From NCBI RefSeq assembly GCF_030929615.1, contig NZ_JAVFVU010000018.1, forward strand, positions 1 to 64,000: a stretch of DNA of 64,000 nt, read 5' to 3'. The notes under the pieces are model-generated. The model was not told where the DNA came from, did not search any database, and worked only from the letters and a program-made list of their open reading frames with translations. A program made the translations under genes and the position numbers. Within the stretch, counting starts at the first letter, position 1, and each line of letters starts with the position of its first letter. Source of the stretch: Dyadobacter sp. LHD-138. GTDB taxonomy: Bacteria; Bacteroidota; Bacteroidia; Cytophagales; Spirosomataceae. Positions 55,418 to 64,000 of the stretch are shown here, piece by piece.

Positions 55418-57903
55418 ATGAAATAAATTTACCTGTTAGGATTCTTCCTTATTACAGCTTTTACACAAAAGAGAATTGATTTTGATATTCCCAAAATTAC
55501 CAGTGGAATCGATCTTCGTGCAAAATTTAAACAACATCAATTGATCAAAGCCGATCTGGAAAACATTTTTTTTAAGTTAGAAAATGAACCAAATGGCCAG
55601 ATAGAACTGGCGTTTTCCGGGCAGCCCAGATGGACCTTCGAGCTCGCCGAAAATAATTTACTTTCCGCAGGTTATTTTGAAACGGTTGCCGGAAGCAATG
55701 GCGTACGCAAGCGAAGTAATTCAACCGTAAAAACATTTGACGGTACTTTACAGGGTGGAAAAGGAAAAATTTCACTCACTGTTGATCATGGCTTTTTCTC
55801 AGCCGTAATCAAAGACGGTGGGCATACGTGGTATATTGAACAGGCGCAATACATCAACGGGGAGTCGGACCATGAAGTGCTGGTGATGTATGACGCGCTG
55901 GATGTGATCGATGGGACACCGTTTCGGTGCGGCGTCGAGGAGGATAAAAACAAGGCAGAAGAATTGCTTCAATCGAATTCGGGAATGAGAACCTCAGCCA
56001 ACGGCTGTAAAGTGGTTGAACTGGCAATAGCATCTGACGCGAGCATGTTTACAAAATTTGGAAGTACAGCAGCCGTGTTTAATCACAATATTGCGGTAAT
56101 GAATAATGTGGCAGTGCTTTACAGACATGAATTTCAGGATAACATTGAGTTTAGTATTGTTACGCAATATGGAAGTATGGCTTATTCCAACGATCCGCTA
56201 TTGTCCAATACAACTTCTACGGATCCAAACACTGTTTTGACTGCTTTTGCTGCCTGGGGAGAAGCTGGGAATTTTAGTGTTACTTTCGACGTTGGGCAAT
56301 TCTGGACCAACCGGAATTTTGATGGAACCACGGTAGGACTGGCTTGGGTTGGAAGCGTTTGTCGTAACAGTAATAAGTACCATATCTTACAAGATTTCTC
56401 ACCCGATGTATCACTCCTTACTGTACTGACAGCACACGAAATCGGTCATAATTTTAATGCGTCTCATGATGTTGCAGCCGGTTCGTCTACCATTATGGCT
56501 CCGACCGTAAACGTGACAAGCGCCTGGTCGTCTGATTCACAAACCGATATAAATAGCCGCCTTGGTACCTATGGCTGTTTAAGCAATTGTAACGGAACGG
56601 TAACTCCTGCTTTTATTGCCATGCCTTCTGCCGTTTGCGTAGGTGGTACCGTGGAATTTAAGGACAATACTGTCAATGGTTCTACCCGAAGCTGGACTTT
56701 TCAATCGGGGAGTCCAGCTTCTTCCACATTGGCTAAGCCAGCAATAACTTATTCGACCGCAGGAGCGTATGATGTAAATCTGGTGAGTGGAATAAAGAGC
56801 CTGGTTGCTGATGATTATGTCATTGTAAATAATCCGGCCCTTAATACTGCTTCCTGTTCTTTGCCAAGTGGTACGCCTGGTAATGCAGGACTAAAATATT
56901 TTGCCTTAAACTCGATTAATTTTTCGTCCGGAAATGCTGCCTCGGATGGAAGTAAGTACGTGGACAGGTCCTGTACACAAATTACTGAATTGAAAGAAAA
57001 CACGTTATATGACGTAATCGCCAGTATTGGTAATTACGATGAGGACGTCACTCCAACCATTTTTGAGCGGATAAAAGTGTATATTGACTATGACAATGAC
57101 GGCCTTTTCAATGAAACTACTGAGCGGGTTGTTAATTCTAATGGAGGCTGGGCTGGCCATCTTACGTACGATGCAACCAGCAGGCCATGGCTGCGATTTA
57201 CAACGCCATCGAATGTAACTAAGAATAAAATACTCCGACTGCGGGTCATTACCGATACGTCTAATCCATCTCATGCGTGCCATAATACCGTAGCAGGCCA
57301 GGTGGAGGATTATGGTGTCGTCTTTCGTCAAACTAACACAGCATTGCCGGTTGACCTGATTTCATTTTCGGGAAAAAAAAACGGGAGTAGTAATTTACTG
57401 GAGTGGAAAACAGTGAATGAAACAAAAATGAAATCTTATGCTGTAGAAAGGAGTGAAACCGGAACCGGGTTTTCTGATATTGGTACGGTTCTGTCCAACA
57501 ACACGGGGAAGAAGCAGTTTAGCTACCAGTTGACAGATGATGGGATTTTCAACAGCGTTGGAGGGTATTATTACAAACTCAGGATGGAAGAAATGGATGG
57601 GAAAGTCAATTTTAGCAGAATGATATTTGTCAAAAATCCTGATACGCAATCTGCACTGGTTTTACAGCACTGCCAGACTTTAGTTGGAGACGATATTTCT
57701 TATGAATTGGTGTCCGATACGGAACGCATCGTACATATTGCTTTATTTAACATCCTGGGAAATCGGGTAAGGGCCTGGGAAAACGGCTTTCCAAGGGCAG
57801 TAATCAAATCAAGGACGACATGACAAAATTGAATTCAGGTTTGTTATTTCTAAGTATTCAGGCAAACGATCAACCCGTTATTGTACAGAAAATATTACAG
57901 TAA
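55418..57903 (+). pseudogene. Broken reprolysin-type T9SS metalloprotease gene
   Basis: An exported metalloprotease of about 826 codons with lesions near both ends. ATG 55418 is followed by AAA then an in-frame TAA (55424-55426), after which IYLLGFFLITAF continues a signal peptide in the same frame. The body carries the zinc motif HEIGHNFNASHD and Met-turn IMAP, a PKD-like domain, and a GEVED domain (IDYDNDGLFNE, GQVEDYGV). Near 57790 a one-base frameshift cuts off KGSNQIKDD and LNSGLLFL, which form the end of a T9SS type A sorting domain stopping at 57903. Confidence 0.8.
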
Positions 57904-57935
57904 ATTGGGATTTACTGTAATGAGATACTAAAGTA

Positions 57936-57964
57936 GGGCGATCCGATAGTTTGATCGCCCTTTT
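57936..57964 (+). terminator. Terminator of the broken protease gene
   Basis: An 8-bp stem GGGCGATC / GATCGCCC (57936-57943, 57953-57960) followed by TTTT. It lies 33 bases after the original stop codon. Confidence 0.85.
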
Positions 57965-57988
57965 ACGTGAATAAGTTGACTTACTGAT

Positions 57989-58177
57989 TTACAGGAAGGA
58001 AAAACATTGATTGTGATCATTTACCATGATACAATTCGCGGACGGACCCCCAGTTTTCATAGCCTTGATCACTCGGATCAAAATCCGACGCAAGCGGTGT
58101 GCAATGTCTTTGTAAGTATAACCTTTACCATCCTTCCTGCTCTTACCTGTATATGTCCTGTAAAAAACGTCCGCACG
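57989..58177 (-). other. Possible remnant coding fragment
   Basis: On the minus strand, 62 codons stay open from the stop codon of the next gene to a TAA at 57989-57991, without a start codon near the beginning. The reading includes a basic stretch (GYTYKDIAHRLRRILIRVIKA). It could be a relic of another gene or a chance open frame; I do not recognise it. Confidence 0.2.
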
Positions 58178-59971
58178 CTACTTCATTTTATAAATTACCA
58201 TTTCATATTTTGTTCTATTTAGTGGATTTCTTGTTGCTAAATAAAATGTTTTAGGCCCAGCTACAATTGTTCCCGCATATTTATTTTTGATTTCATCAAA
58301 ACCTTGTTTTGGCAGTATCAGATACTCCGTTTTATATTGATGCCTTAGTTTGTAATCCAGTTGGATGGCTTCTTTTTTGTCACTCATAGTTGAAAAGAAT
58401 AAATATTCCCAGGGGAAATAGGCTCTGGGTAAGAACGCTCTGGATTTGTCAGCAATGGCTATTCGTGCGTTGGCTGGCAACACGTCATTTATCCAGACAC
58501 TTTCTGCATACCCATTGGAAGATCGTAACATAACCTCATATCTCAGGGTATTGGTCAGGACAGACGGTGCGAGATTGTATATTCCGATCAGTACCAAGGG
58601 TAAAATAATTAACAATTGAAGCCGTGCCGTGAAGATGAGATATTTGAAATATCGATGATCGCCATAAACGGTCATAAACAATGGAATAGACCAAAAAACG
58701 GGTTCCATTAAAAATCGTGCGGATACTTGTCCGAAGATTATGGTCATGACGATCAGAAAAATGATGGCGATAAGTTCTCGTTTGAATCTTTTGGGAGAAA
58801 ATAATAATAGAACAGGGATTATGGCGGCAATGCCGATAACGGTTGATATTCTCCCGAGGGAAGTTACAAGAATGAGGTTAAGAGGAAATGGATACGGCGA
58901 TTCGCGGTAGTTTTTGATGTATGTGTGCAGCTTTACAATGACCGGGTCTTTTTGCACGGAAAACCTTTCCAGCAATGGCGAAAGAGGATCGCCAAAGTAA
59001 TACCATTTTAAAATGAATTGCGGTAAAAGAACAATCGCACCGAGCAAGGTTAAATGAAAAATAAGTTTGCCAGGTGTGATTGCCTTGGATGTTTTCAGCA
59101 GCAGAAATATAATTAATGCGACAGCACTTAAAAGAAATGAATATTTTATTCCCGCTGCAAAAAACATAACGGACAGGAATAATGTCAGGGATGCGGAGGT
59201 AAATATGATGGGCTGCGTGAGGAATAGAAAGCAGGCAGATGTAGCAAGGATACCCGTTAATTGATGTTTTTGATTGGGTACCAGGAATAATAAAGTTGGA
59301 ATGGACAGGTATAAGGTTATCAAGTTTAGTCTTTGTGATGAAGTGATGACGCTGGCACTCGCATTGAATACATGAAGCAATGCAATGCACTGGATAAAGC
59401 CACCGATTTGCGGACAACCATTGGCCAATCCCAACAGATTCAACATTTCGCCGAACCCAAGCATCCGAAAATGAAGATTATCCTTATTAAAGAGTAAGCT
59501 TCCGTTTTTAAGAATTTCCACTGGCACGGCGAGATGATAACTTAAAGAATCAGAATCCGTGGGTACAGTTAAACCGAGTATCGAAAAGCAGGAGGAAATA
59601 AAAAGTAGTATGCAAAACAGATAGAAATCAAGATATTTTGATTTCGTTCCATTTAAAAACGGACGGTCCGGCTTATTGAAAAAGGATAAGGTTTTTTGTG
59701 TAATTACAAGATAAAATGCTGACGCGATGATACCCCAAAGCAGACTCTTAAAAAGTATTATGGAAGCAATTTGAAGTAAGCAAACGATCCAGATCAGCCA
59801 GCTAATTAATAGCAATCCGGTGAAAAAATACATCGCACGGAATATTGCCGTGTCATTTTTGAAAATTTTTCTGCCTACATAATCAAAAAATAACGCCATA
59901 CTTAATCCGGAAATGATTGTCAGCAGCGCAGAAAGGGGCGCAGAAATTAAGTAATCAGTTAAGGAATTCAT
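58178..59971 (-). CDS. Polytopic membrane protein, possible GT-C-type glycosyltransferase
   Basis: From ATG 59971 the protein has 597 residues, with about 12 hydrophobic helices and a C-terminal soluble part. The start at 60016 would overlap the divergent gene and adds an atypical segment. The layout, with an extracytoplasmic loop TVPTDSDSLSYHLAVPVEILKNGSLLF, resembles GT-C-fold glycosyltransferases that use polyprenyl-linked sugars, where such Asp-rich loops lie after the first helices. Substrate unknown, likely cell-envelope glycan. Confidence 0.55.
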   Translation of the reverse strand: MNSLTDYLISAPLSALLTIISGLSMALFFDYVGRKIFKNDTAIFRAMYFFTGLLLISWLIWIVCLLQIASIILFKSLLWGIIASAFYLVITQKTLSFFNKPDRPFLNGTKSKYLDFYLFCILLFISSCFSILGLTVPTDSDSLSYHLAVPVEILKNGSLLFNKDNLHFRMLGFGEMLNLLGLANGCPQIGGFIQCIALLHVFNASASVITSSQRLNLITLYLSIPTLLFLVPNQKHQLTGILATSACFLFLTQPIIFTSASLTLFLSVMFFAAGIKYSFLLSAVALIIFLLLKTSKAITPGKLIFHLTLLGAIVLLPQFILKWYYFGDPLSPLLERFSVQKDPVIVKLHTYIKNYRESPYPFPLNLILVTSLGRISTVIGIAAIIPVLLLFSPKRFKRELIAIIFLIVMTIIFGQVSARFLMEPVFWSIPLFMTVYGDHRYFKYLIFTARLQLLIILPLVLIGIYNLAPSVLTNTLRYEVMLRSSNGYAESVWINDVLPANARIAIADKSRAFLPRAYFPWEYLFFSTMSDKKEAIQLDYKLRHQYKTEYLILPKQGFDEIKNKYAGTIVAGPKTFYLATRNPLNRTKYEMVIYKMK

Positions 59972-60010
59972 TTTGTATTTTTGGAATAATAGATACGTCT
60001 TTTTTACTAT

Positions 60011-61477
60011 ATGCACACAGCTCTCTTACGTAAATGTAGTATTACATACTTGCTGCTGCCCAATTTATTATTTAGCCTTGGATGGTTTCGGCAAGCCCAC
60101 GCGATCTTTTTAATTATGGGATTCCTCTATCTGTTCATGATCGAATGTACGAAAAAGGACAGGAATGAAAAGCTGTCACTAAAAGACATGCTGTTTGTTC
60201 TTTTGCTTGCGTTGTTATGGACTTTCTTTTGTGGTATCCATGGATTGAGTACGCAGTCAATGGATTGGCTTGCACATCAGGCAAAGTTCTACGATTTATA
60301 TAAAAATGACTGGCCGCTTTATTTTAAAGATGTTGATCGGTATGCGTGCTACTATTTTGGATATTATCTAGTCCCATCGTTTATTAGTAAATGGTCCGGG
60401 CACTTATTACCAATGGTCTGGGTTTTGTGGACCTGTTTTGGATTTTTTCTGGGGCTGTCATGGATTTATGTTCTCATTAACAAGAACAAATCGCTGCTTG
60501 TCGTTTTTTTATTTATACGAGGTATCGGGCAGCTGATTATTCTTGTGTTTAATAAATTAGGCGCCGGCAATATCAATCTTCCGATATATAATCCTTCCAT
60601 CAGATCAGTTTTTGAACAAAGCATTTATGCGCCGAACCAGGTAATTCCTGCCGTCATTGTTTGCGGAATAGTAGTGCATGACTTGGTATGCAGAAAAAAG
60701 GAGGAAGAGAGTTTTTTTGTTATTACCCTTGCGTTTATATGGGGCGTTTTTCCCGCTATGGTCCTGGTACTGCTTTATGCTGCGCTAGTGGTCAATAAAT
60801 ATTTTTTCAAGAGAGATATTGAGCAATTAAATTTAAAAAACATTCTCCATTGGTATTTACTTCCCGGGCTGTTGTTTACCCCCGCATTTGTCTATTTCTT
60901 ATCTTCTCAGTCTATTGTAACAAAAGGTTTTTTGTGGAGTTTTGGCGCAATCCAGCCTGTCATGATAGGTTATCTCACTGGTATTATGGTGGATCTTGCG
61001 ATGTTTTATGTGGTCGTATTTTCGTTAAATAAAAACTATTTTCCAGCCTGGTTTATTCATTTAATATTTACCGGGATATTTTTATTATCCCAGTATCGGA
61101 TGGGGATTTATAGTGATTTATTTTTCAGAGGATCCATTCCACTTTGTATAATATTGGTTGTTTGTATCCTGAGAGGGTTGGATACAAACATCAGGACCGG
61201 TCAATGGGGGCAAAAGAGGTCGTTTTTTATTGCTTTTTCGTTAATGTCTTTTTTATTTCTCAACGGAATTTTGGTTAAAAGCCCTTTGCTAAGAGACAAT
61301 ATCTTAGCGAATTTTTACCTTGGAAAACGCGATACGTATAGGGTATATGCATACGATTCCTATCCCAACACCTATCAGACTTTGCGCTTTGGTTACAAAG
61401 ATGAAGAAGGGGCAAAACAGTATCTTGGATCCGAGGATTCTTTGTATAAGAAATATTTAAGTAGGAATAATAAATGA
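60011..61477 (+). CDS. Polytopic membrane protein, possible GT-C-type glycosyltransferase
   Basis: A 488-residue protein with about 11 hydrophobic helices. An early periplasmic loop reads LSTQSMDWLAHQAKFYDLYKNDWPLYF, similar in position to the loop in the divergent neighbour and to the acidic loop of GT-C enzymes. It ends in a soluble, tyrosine-rich tail. It appears AT-richer than its neighbours by eye. The two genes are divided by about 40 bases and may act on one envelope polysaccharide. Confidence 0.5.
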   Translation: MHTALLRKCSITYLLLPNLLFSLGWFRQAHAIFLIMGFLYLFMIECTKKDRNEKLSLKDMLFVLLLALLWTFFCGIHGLSTQSMDWLAHQAKFYDLYKNDWPLYFKDVDRYACYYFGYYLVPSFISKWSGHLLPMVWVLWTCFGFFLGLSWIYVLINKNKSLLVVFLFIRGIGQLIILVFNKLGAGNINLPIYNPSIRSVFEQSIYAPNQVIPAVIVCGIVVHDLVCRKKEEESFFVITLAFIWGVFPAMVLVLLYAALVVNKYFFKRDIEQLNLKNILHWYLLPGLLFTPAFVYFLSSQSIVTKGFLWSFGAIQPVMIGYLTGIMVDLAMFYVVVFSLNKNYFPAWFIHLIFTGIFLLSQYRMGIYSDLFFRGSIPLCIILVVCILRGLDTNIRTGQWGQKRSFFIAFSLMSFLFLNGILVKSPLLRDNILANFYLGKRDTYRVYAYDSYPNTYQTLRFGYKDEEGAKQYLGSEDSLYKKYLSRNNK

Positions 61478-61495
61478 ATTTATTGCCCCAGTAAT

Positions 61496-62638
61496 TCAAT
61501 ACCCCATCAAATCCAAATCAAAAGTCTCTGTCATTTCAACGCGCTTGCCCATTTTCTTTTGAATGATTTTCCAGTGGTGTGCTTCTTCGGGTGTGATCAG
61601 TGAAATTGCTTCACCGGTCGATTCTGCACGCCCGGTGCGTCCGATGCGGTGAATGTAATCTTTTGGAGAACGTGGTAATTCAAAATTGATCACATGTGGT
61701 AAAAACTGTATGTCAATACCTCTTGAAACAAGATCGGTGGCGACCATAACGGCCAGCTTCCCGGATTTGAATTTATTTAAAACTTCTGTTCTCGCACCCT
61801 GGCTTTTTTTACTGTGCATGGCGGCTGCCTGGATGCCGTTTTTTACCAGTTTTACAACCAGGTTATCAGCCGTTCTGGTCGATGAAACGAAAACAAGCAC
61901 CTGTTTCATTTCTCCTTGTTTGATCAGATAGCGCAGTAAGGGCCCTTTTCTCTCCGGATCAACGAAATATCCGCTTTGTTTGATCAGGTCCAGATTCTGC
62001 TCTTCTTCCGTAATTTCAATCGTTACCGGATTTTTAAGCGTACTTTTATTGATCTTATCTACTTCTTCTCCAAGTGTTGCCGAGAAAAGAATACTCTGAC
62101 GTTTTTTGGGAAGAAGAAAAAGGATATCCTTCATTTCTTCTGCAAAACCAAGATTCAGCATCTTATCGGCTTCATCCAGCACCAGAATTTGGGTTTCAGA
62201 AATATTAAGGGCTTTATGAGATAATAGGTCGATGAGCCTGCCTGGTGTCGCGATCAGGATTTCAACACCCTGTAAGGCGATCATCTGTGGATTGATCGAA
62301 ACACCGCCATAAACGGCCAGACTTTTTACTTTTCGCGGGAGTTTTTCCCCGAATGTCTGAAAAACCACGCCAATCTGCACGGCAAGTTCCCGGGTTGGTA
62401 CCAGCACAAGGGCCGTGATGTACCTGTTTTTCGGGGCACTTTTGGACTGAAACATTTCCAGAATCGGCAATACAAAACTTGCGGTTTTTCCCGAACCTGT
62501 TTTCGCAATTCCCAAAATATCTTTGCCTTCCAAAATCGCCGGAATTGCTTCCTGCTGAATCGGATAAGGTTGAGTATAATTTTGTTCTGCTATGGTTTTT
62601 AATAAAGGTTCGGATAAACCAAATTTTTGGAAAGACAT
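61496..62638 (-). CDS. DEAD-box RNA helicase, RhlE-like
   Basis: A 380-residue ATP-dependent RNA helicase containing all core motifs: Q-motif YPIQQEAIP, Walker A AKTGSGKT (45-52), PTRELA, TPGR, DEAD (155-158), SAT (186-188), and HRIGRTGRA in the second domain. There is almost no C-terminal extension, so it is a compact core enzyme. It remodels RNA structure, typically in ribosome assembly or cold adaptation. It converges on the preceding gene with 18 bases between stops. Confidence 0.93.
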   Translation of the reverse strand: MSFQKFGLSEPLLKTIAEQNYTQPYPIQQEAIPAILEGKDILGIAKTGSGKTASFVLPILEMFQSKSAPKNRYITALVLVPTRELAVQIGVVFQTFGEKLPRKVKSLAVYGGVSINPQMIALQGVEILIATPGRLIDLLSHKALNISETQILVLDEADKMLNLGFAEEMKDILFLLPKKRQSILFSATLGEEVDKINKSTLKNPVTIEITEEEQNLDLIKQSGYFVDPERKGPLLRYLIKQGEMKQVLVFVSSTRTADNLVVKLVKNGIQAAAMHSKKSQGARTEVLNKFKSGKLAVMVATDLVSRGIDIQFLPHVINFELPRSPKDYIHRIGRTGRAESTGEAISLITPEEAHHWKIIQKKMGKRVEMTETFDLDLMGY

Positions 62639-62824
62639 ATGATTCTGTACTTGTTATGATAAAATGACCATTTGGTCGCTGCAAATATACCAATAAGCAG
62701 GCTATCATGTTCTGGTAACATTGAAAACCGTGTTATTCCTCCTAAAACAGGGTCTGAAATTGACCATGAACGGATGTAAACGAAGAAATAAATTATTTGA
62801 CAGACCTTTATTCACTTTTACAAC

Positions 62825-64000
62825 ATGGCATTAAATCGGAGAGAATTTTTAGAAAAAACCGGGTGGGCTGCCCTTCAGCTGGGATTGCTCAGTCAGTTGC
62901 CTGTGTTATCCCGGGCAGCGGCAGTTTCCAATACCGGATTACTGCGGAGTCTGCCGGAAGCACAGGGTGTTGGATCAGCTGGAATTTTTGATTTTGTCAA
63001 TGCAATCGAGAATAAAAACCTGAATTTACATAGCCTTATTGTTGTCCGGCATGGGAAAATCGTTGTCGAGGGCTGGTGGGGCCCCTATGCGCCGGACCTG
63101 AAACATACGCTTTATTCTTTGAGCAAAAGTTTTACGTCAACCGCGATCGGATTGGCAGTTGCCGAAGGAAAATTAAAAGTGGAAGATAAGGTCGTTTCAT
63201 TTTTCCCAACGGATGTACCCGCAACGATAAGTCCGAATCTTGCTGCGATGCGGGTCAAAGATTTGTTAACGATGTCAACCGGTCACGACAAGGATAGTAC
63301 GCCTTCCCTTCGCAATTCTCCGGAAACAAACTGGATAAAGAGTTTTCTGGCTTTGCCGGTGGAACATGAGCCTGGGTCATTTTTTGTTTACAACAGCGGC
63401 GCAACGTACATGCTTTCAGCAATTATCCAGAAGCTGACGGGTGAAACGGTGCTGAATTATCTCACTCCGAGACTTTTCAAACCATTAAATATCGTAGGCG
63501 CGGACTGGGAAGTAGATCCGAATGGCATTAATACCGGCGGCTGGGGACTTCGGCTAAAAACGGAAGATATCGCCAAATTCGGGCAGTTGCTGATACAAAA
63601 AGGCATGTGGAATGGCAAACGTCTGGTATCTGAGGATTGGATAAAAGACGCCACAAGCGCACAGGTTGAATCCAAAGGCGGCGCTCGCAAGAAAGAAGAA
63701 AATGACTGGCTGCAAGGTTATGGATATCAGTTCTGGCAGTGCCGTCACGAGGCATTCCGGGGAGATGGGGCCTATGGACAATATTGTATCGTTCTACCCA
63801 AAGAAGATTTGGTAATAGCCATGACGAGTGAAACTGCCGATATGCAGGGGATTTTGGACCAGGTATGGGATCATATTTTGCCTGCTGTCAAAAGTTCGCC
63901 AATTGCGGCGGATAAAACTGCCCAAAATCAGTTGAAACAAAAATTGTCAGCACTGGCGCTATCCATACCCAAAGGAAAACCGGTATCGCCGACCATAGCA
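62825..64000 (+). CDS. Serine hydrolase of beta-lactamase/PBP4 fold, partial
   Basis: The frame is open from ATG 62825 to the window edge (392 codons), so the C-terminus is missing. A leader with a twin arginine (LNRREFLEKTGWAAL) precedes the domain. The nucleophile motif is S98-L-S-K101, with YNSGATYML supplying the tyrosine. This is the class C beta-lactamase/esterase fold, covering peptidases and esterases as well as beta-lactamases; resistance function is not implied. Confidence 0.85.
   Translation, partial: MALNRREFLEKTGWAALQLGLLSQLPVLSRAAAVSNTGLLRSLPEAQGVGSAGIFDFVNAIENKNLNLHSLIVVRHGKIVVEGWWGPYAPDLKHTLYSLSKSFTSTAIGLAVAEGKLKVEDKVVSFFPTDVPATISPNLAAMRVKDLLTMSTGHDKDSTPSLRNSPETNWIKSFLALPVEHEPGSFFVYNSGATYMLSAIIQKLTGETVLNYLTPRLFKPLNIVGADWEVDPNGINTGGWGLRLKTEDIAKFGQLLIQKGMWNGKRLVSEDWIKDATSAQVESKGGARKKEENDWLQGYGYQFWQCRHEAFRGDGAYGQYCIVLPKEDLVIAMTSETADMQGILDQVWDHILPAVKSSPIAADKTAQNQLKQKLSALALSIPKGKPVSPTIA

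Noticed and set aside
58878..59417. A 179-codon open frame in another minus-strand frame
   Set aside because: It lies wholly within the membrane-protein gene on the same strand, has no hydrophobic or motif pattern, and is a shadow.
60011..60016. Overlap between the two divergent membrane genes
   Set aside because: It exists only if the minus-strand gene starts at 60016. ATG 59971 gives a normal first helix and leaves a small promoter gap.
62825..64000. Calling the terminal gene a beta-lactamase resistance gene
   Set aside because: The SxxK and YxN motifs are shared by many esterases and peptidases, and the gene is cut by the window edge.

Overview
The window looks like chromosomal DNA of a Cytophagales-type Bacteroidota, most like Dyadobacter or its relatives in Spirosomataceae. 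The basis is protein content: an RND pump fused to its outer-membrane factor, a type IX secretion (T9SS) sorting-domain remnant, a GEVED/PKD reprolysin, paired sugar-phosphate isomerase and Gfo/Idh/MocA enzymes with twin-arginine leaders, a MoaC-MoaB fusion, TAnnTTTG-type promoters and few Shine-Dalgarno sites. The genus is inferred from gene style, since no rRNA gene is present. No tRNA, CRISPR array, prophage or intact insertion sequence was seen.

Layout. 1-4.3 kb: membrane zincin, sodium/solute symporter, cyclophilin, lytic transglycosylase. 4.7-8.9 kb: molybdenum cofactor genes moeA, moaD, moaE, moaC-moaB fusion, moaA, with a small toxin-antitoxin pair converging on moaA; the toxin gene carries a frameshift. 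9.6-12.3 kb: small secreted proteins, an esterase and a monooxygenase-fold protein. 12.4-19.5 kb: two tandem PVC-type (membrane-bound dehydrogenase/HEAT) proteins, only the first with a cytochrome c domain, then a hydroxypyruvate isomerase-like protein. 19.6-25.9 kb: glycogen-binding-fold protein, aldo/keto reductase, M23 peptidase, class V aminotransferase and a ygiB/ygiC-like pair. 25.9-32.8 kb: an antitoxin remnant followed by a heavy-metal efflux operon (Cys/His-rich exported protein, CzcA-OMF fusion, CzcB-type adaptor, metal-transporter-like membrane protein). 32.9-41.4 kb: outer-membrane barrel, sugar isomerase/oxidoreductase pair, CPA1 antiporter, subtilase, aminopeptidase P. 41.5-49.1 kb: MgtC and a complete eboABCDEF cluster. 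49.3-55 kb: sugar dehydrogenase, gpsA, sialidase-like lipoprotein, a small barrel lipoprotein and a GntR regulator. 55.4-57.9 kb: a reprolysin-family protease gene broken at both ends. 58-64 kb: two divergent polytopic membrane proteins, a DEAD-box helicase and a beta-lactamase-fold protein cut by the window edge.

The most notable items are the complete ebo cluster, whose EboF lacks expected metal ligands; the RND-OMF fusion with an apparent internal signal peptide; the doubly disrupted T9SS reprolysin; and the frameshifted ParE toxin. Several intergenic spaces hold strong inverted repeats, some simple terminators and others resembling dispersed repeats. A palindrome sits exactly between the promoter elements of the symporter gene.
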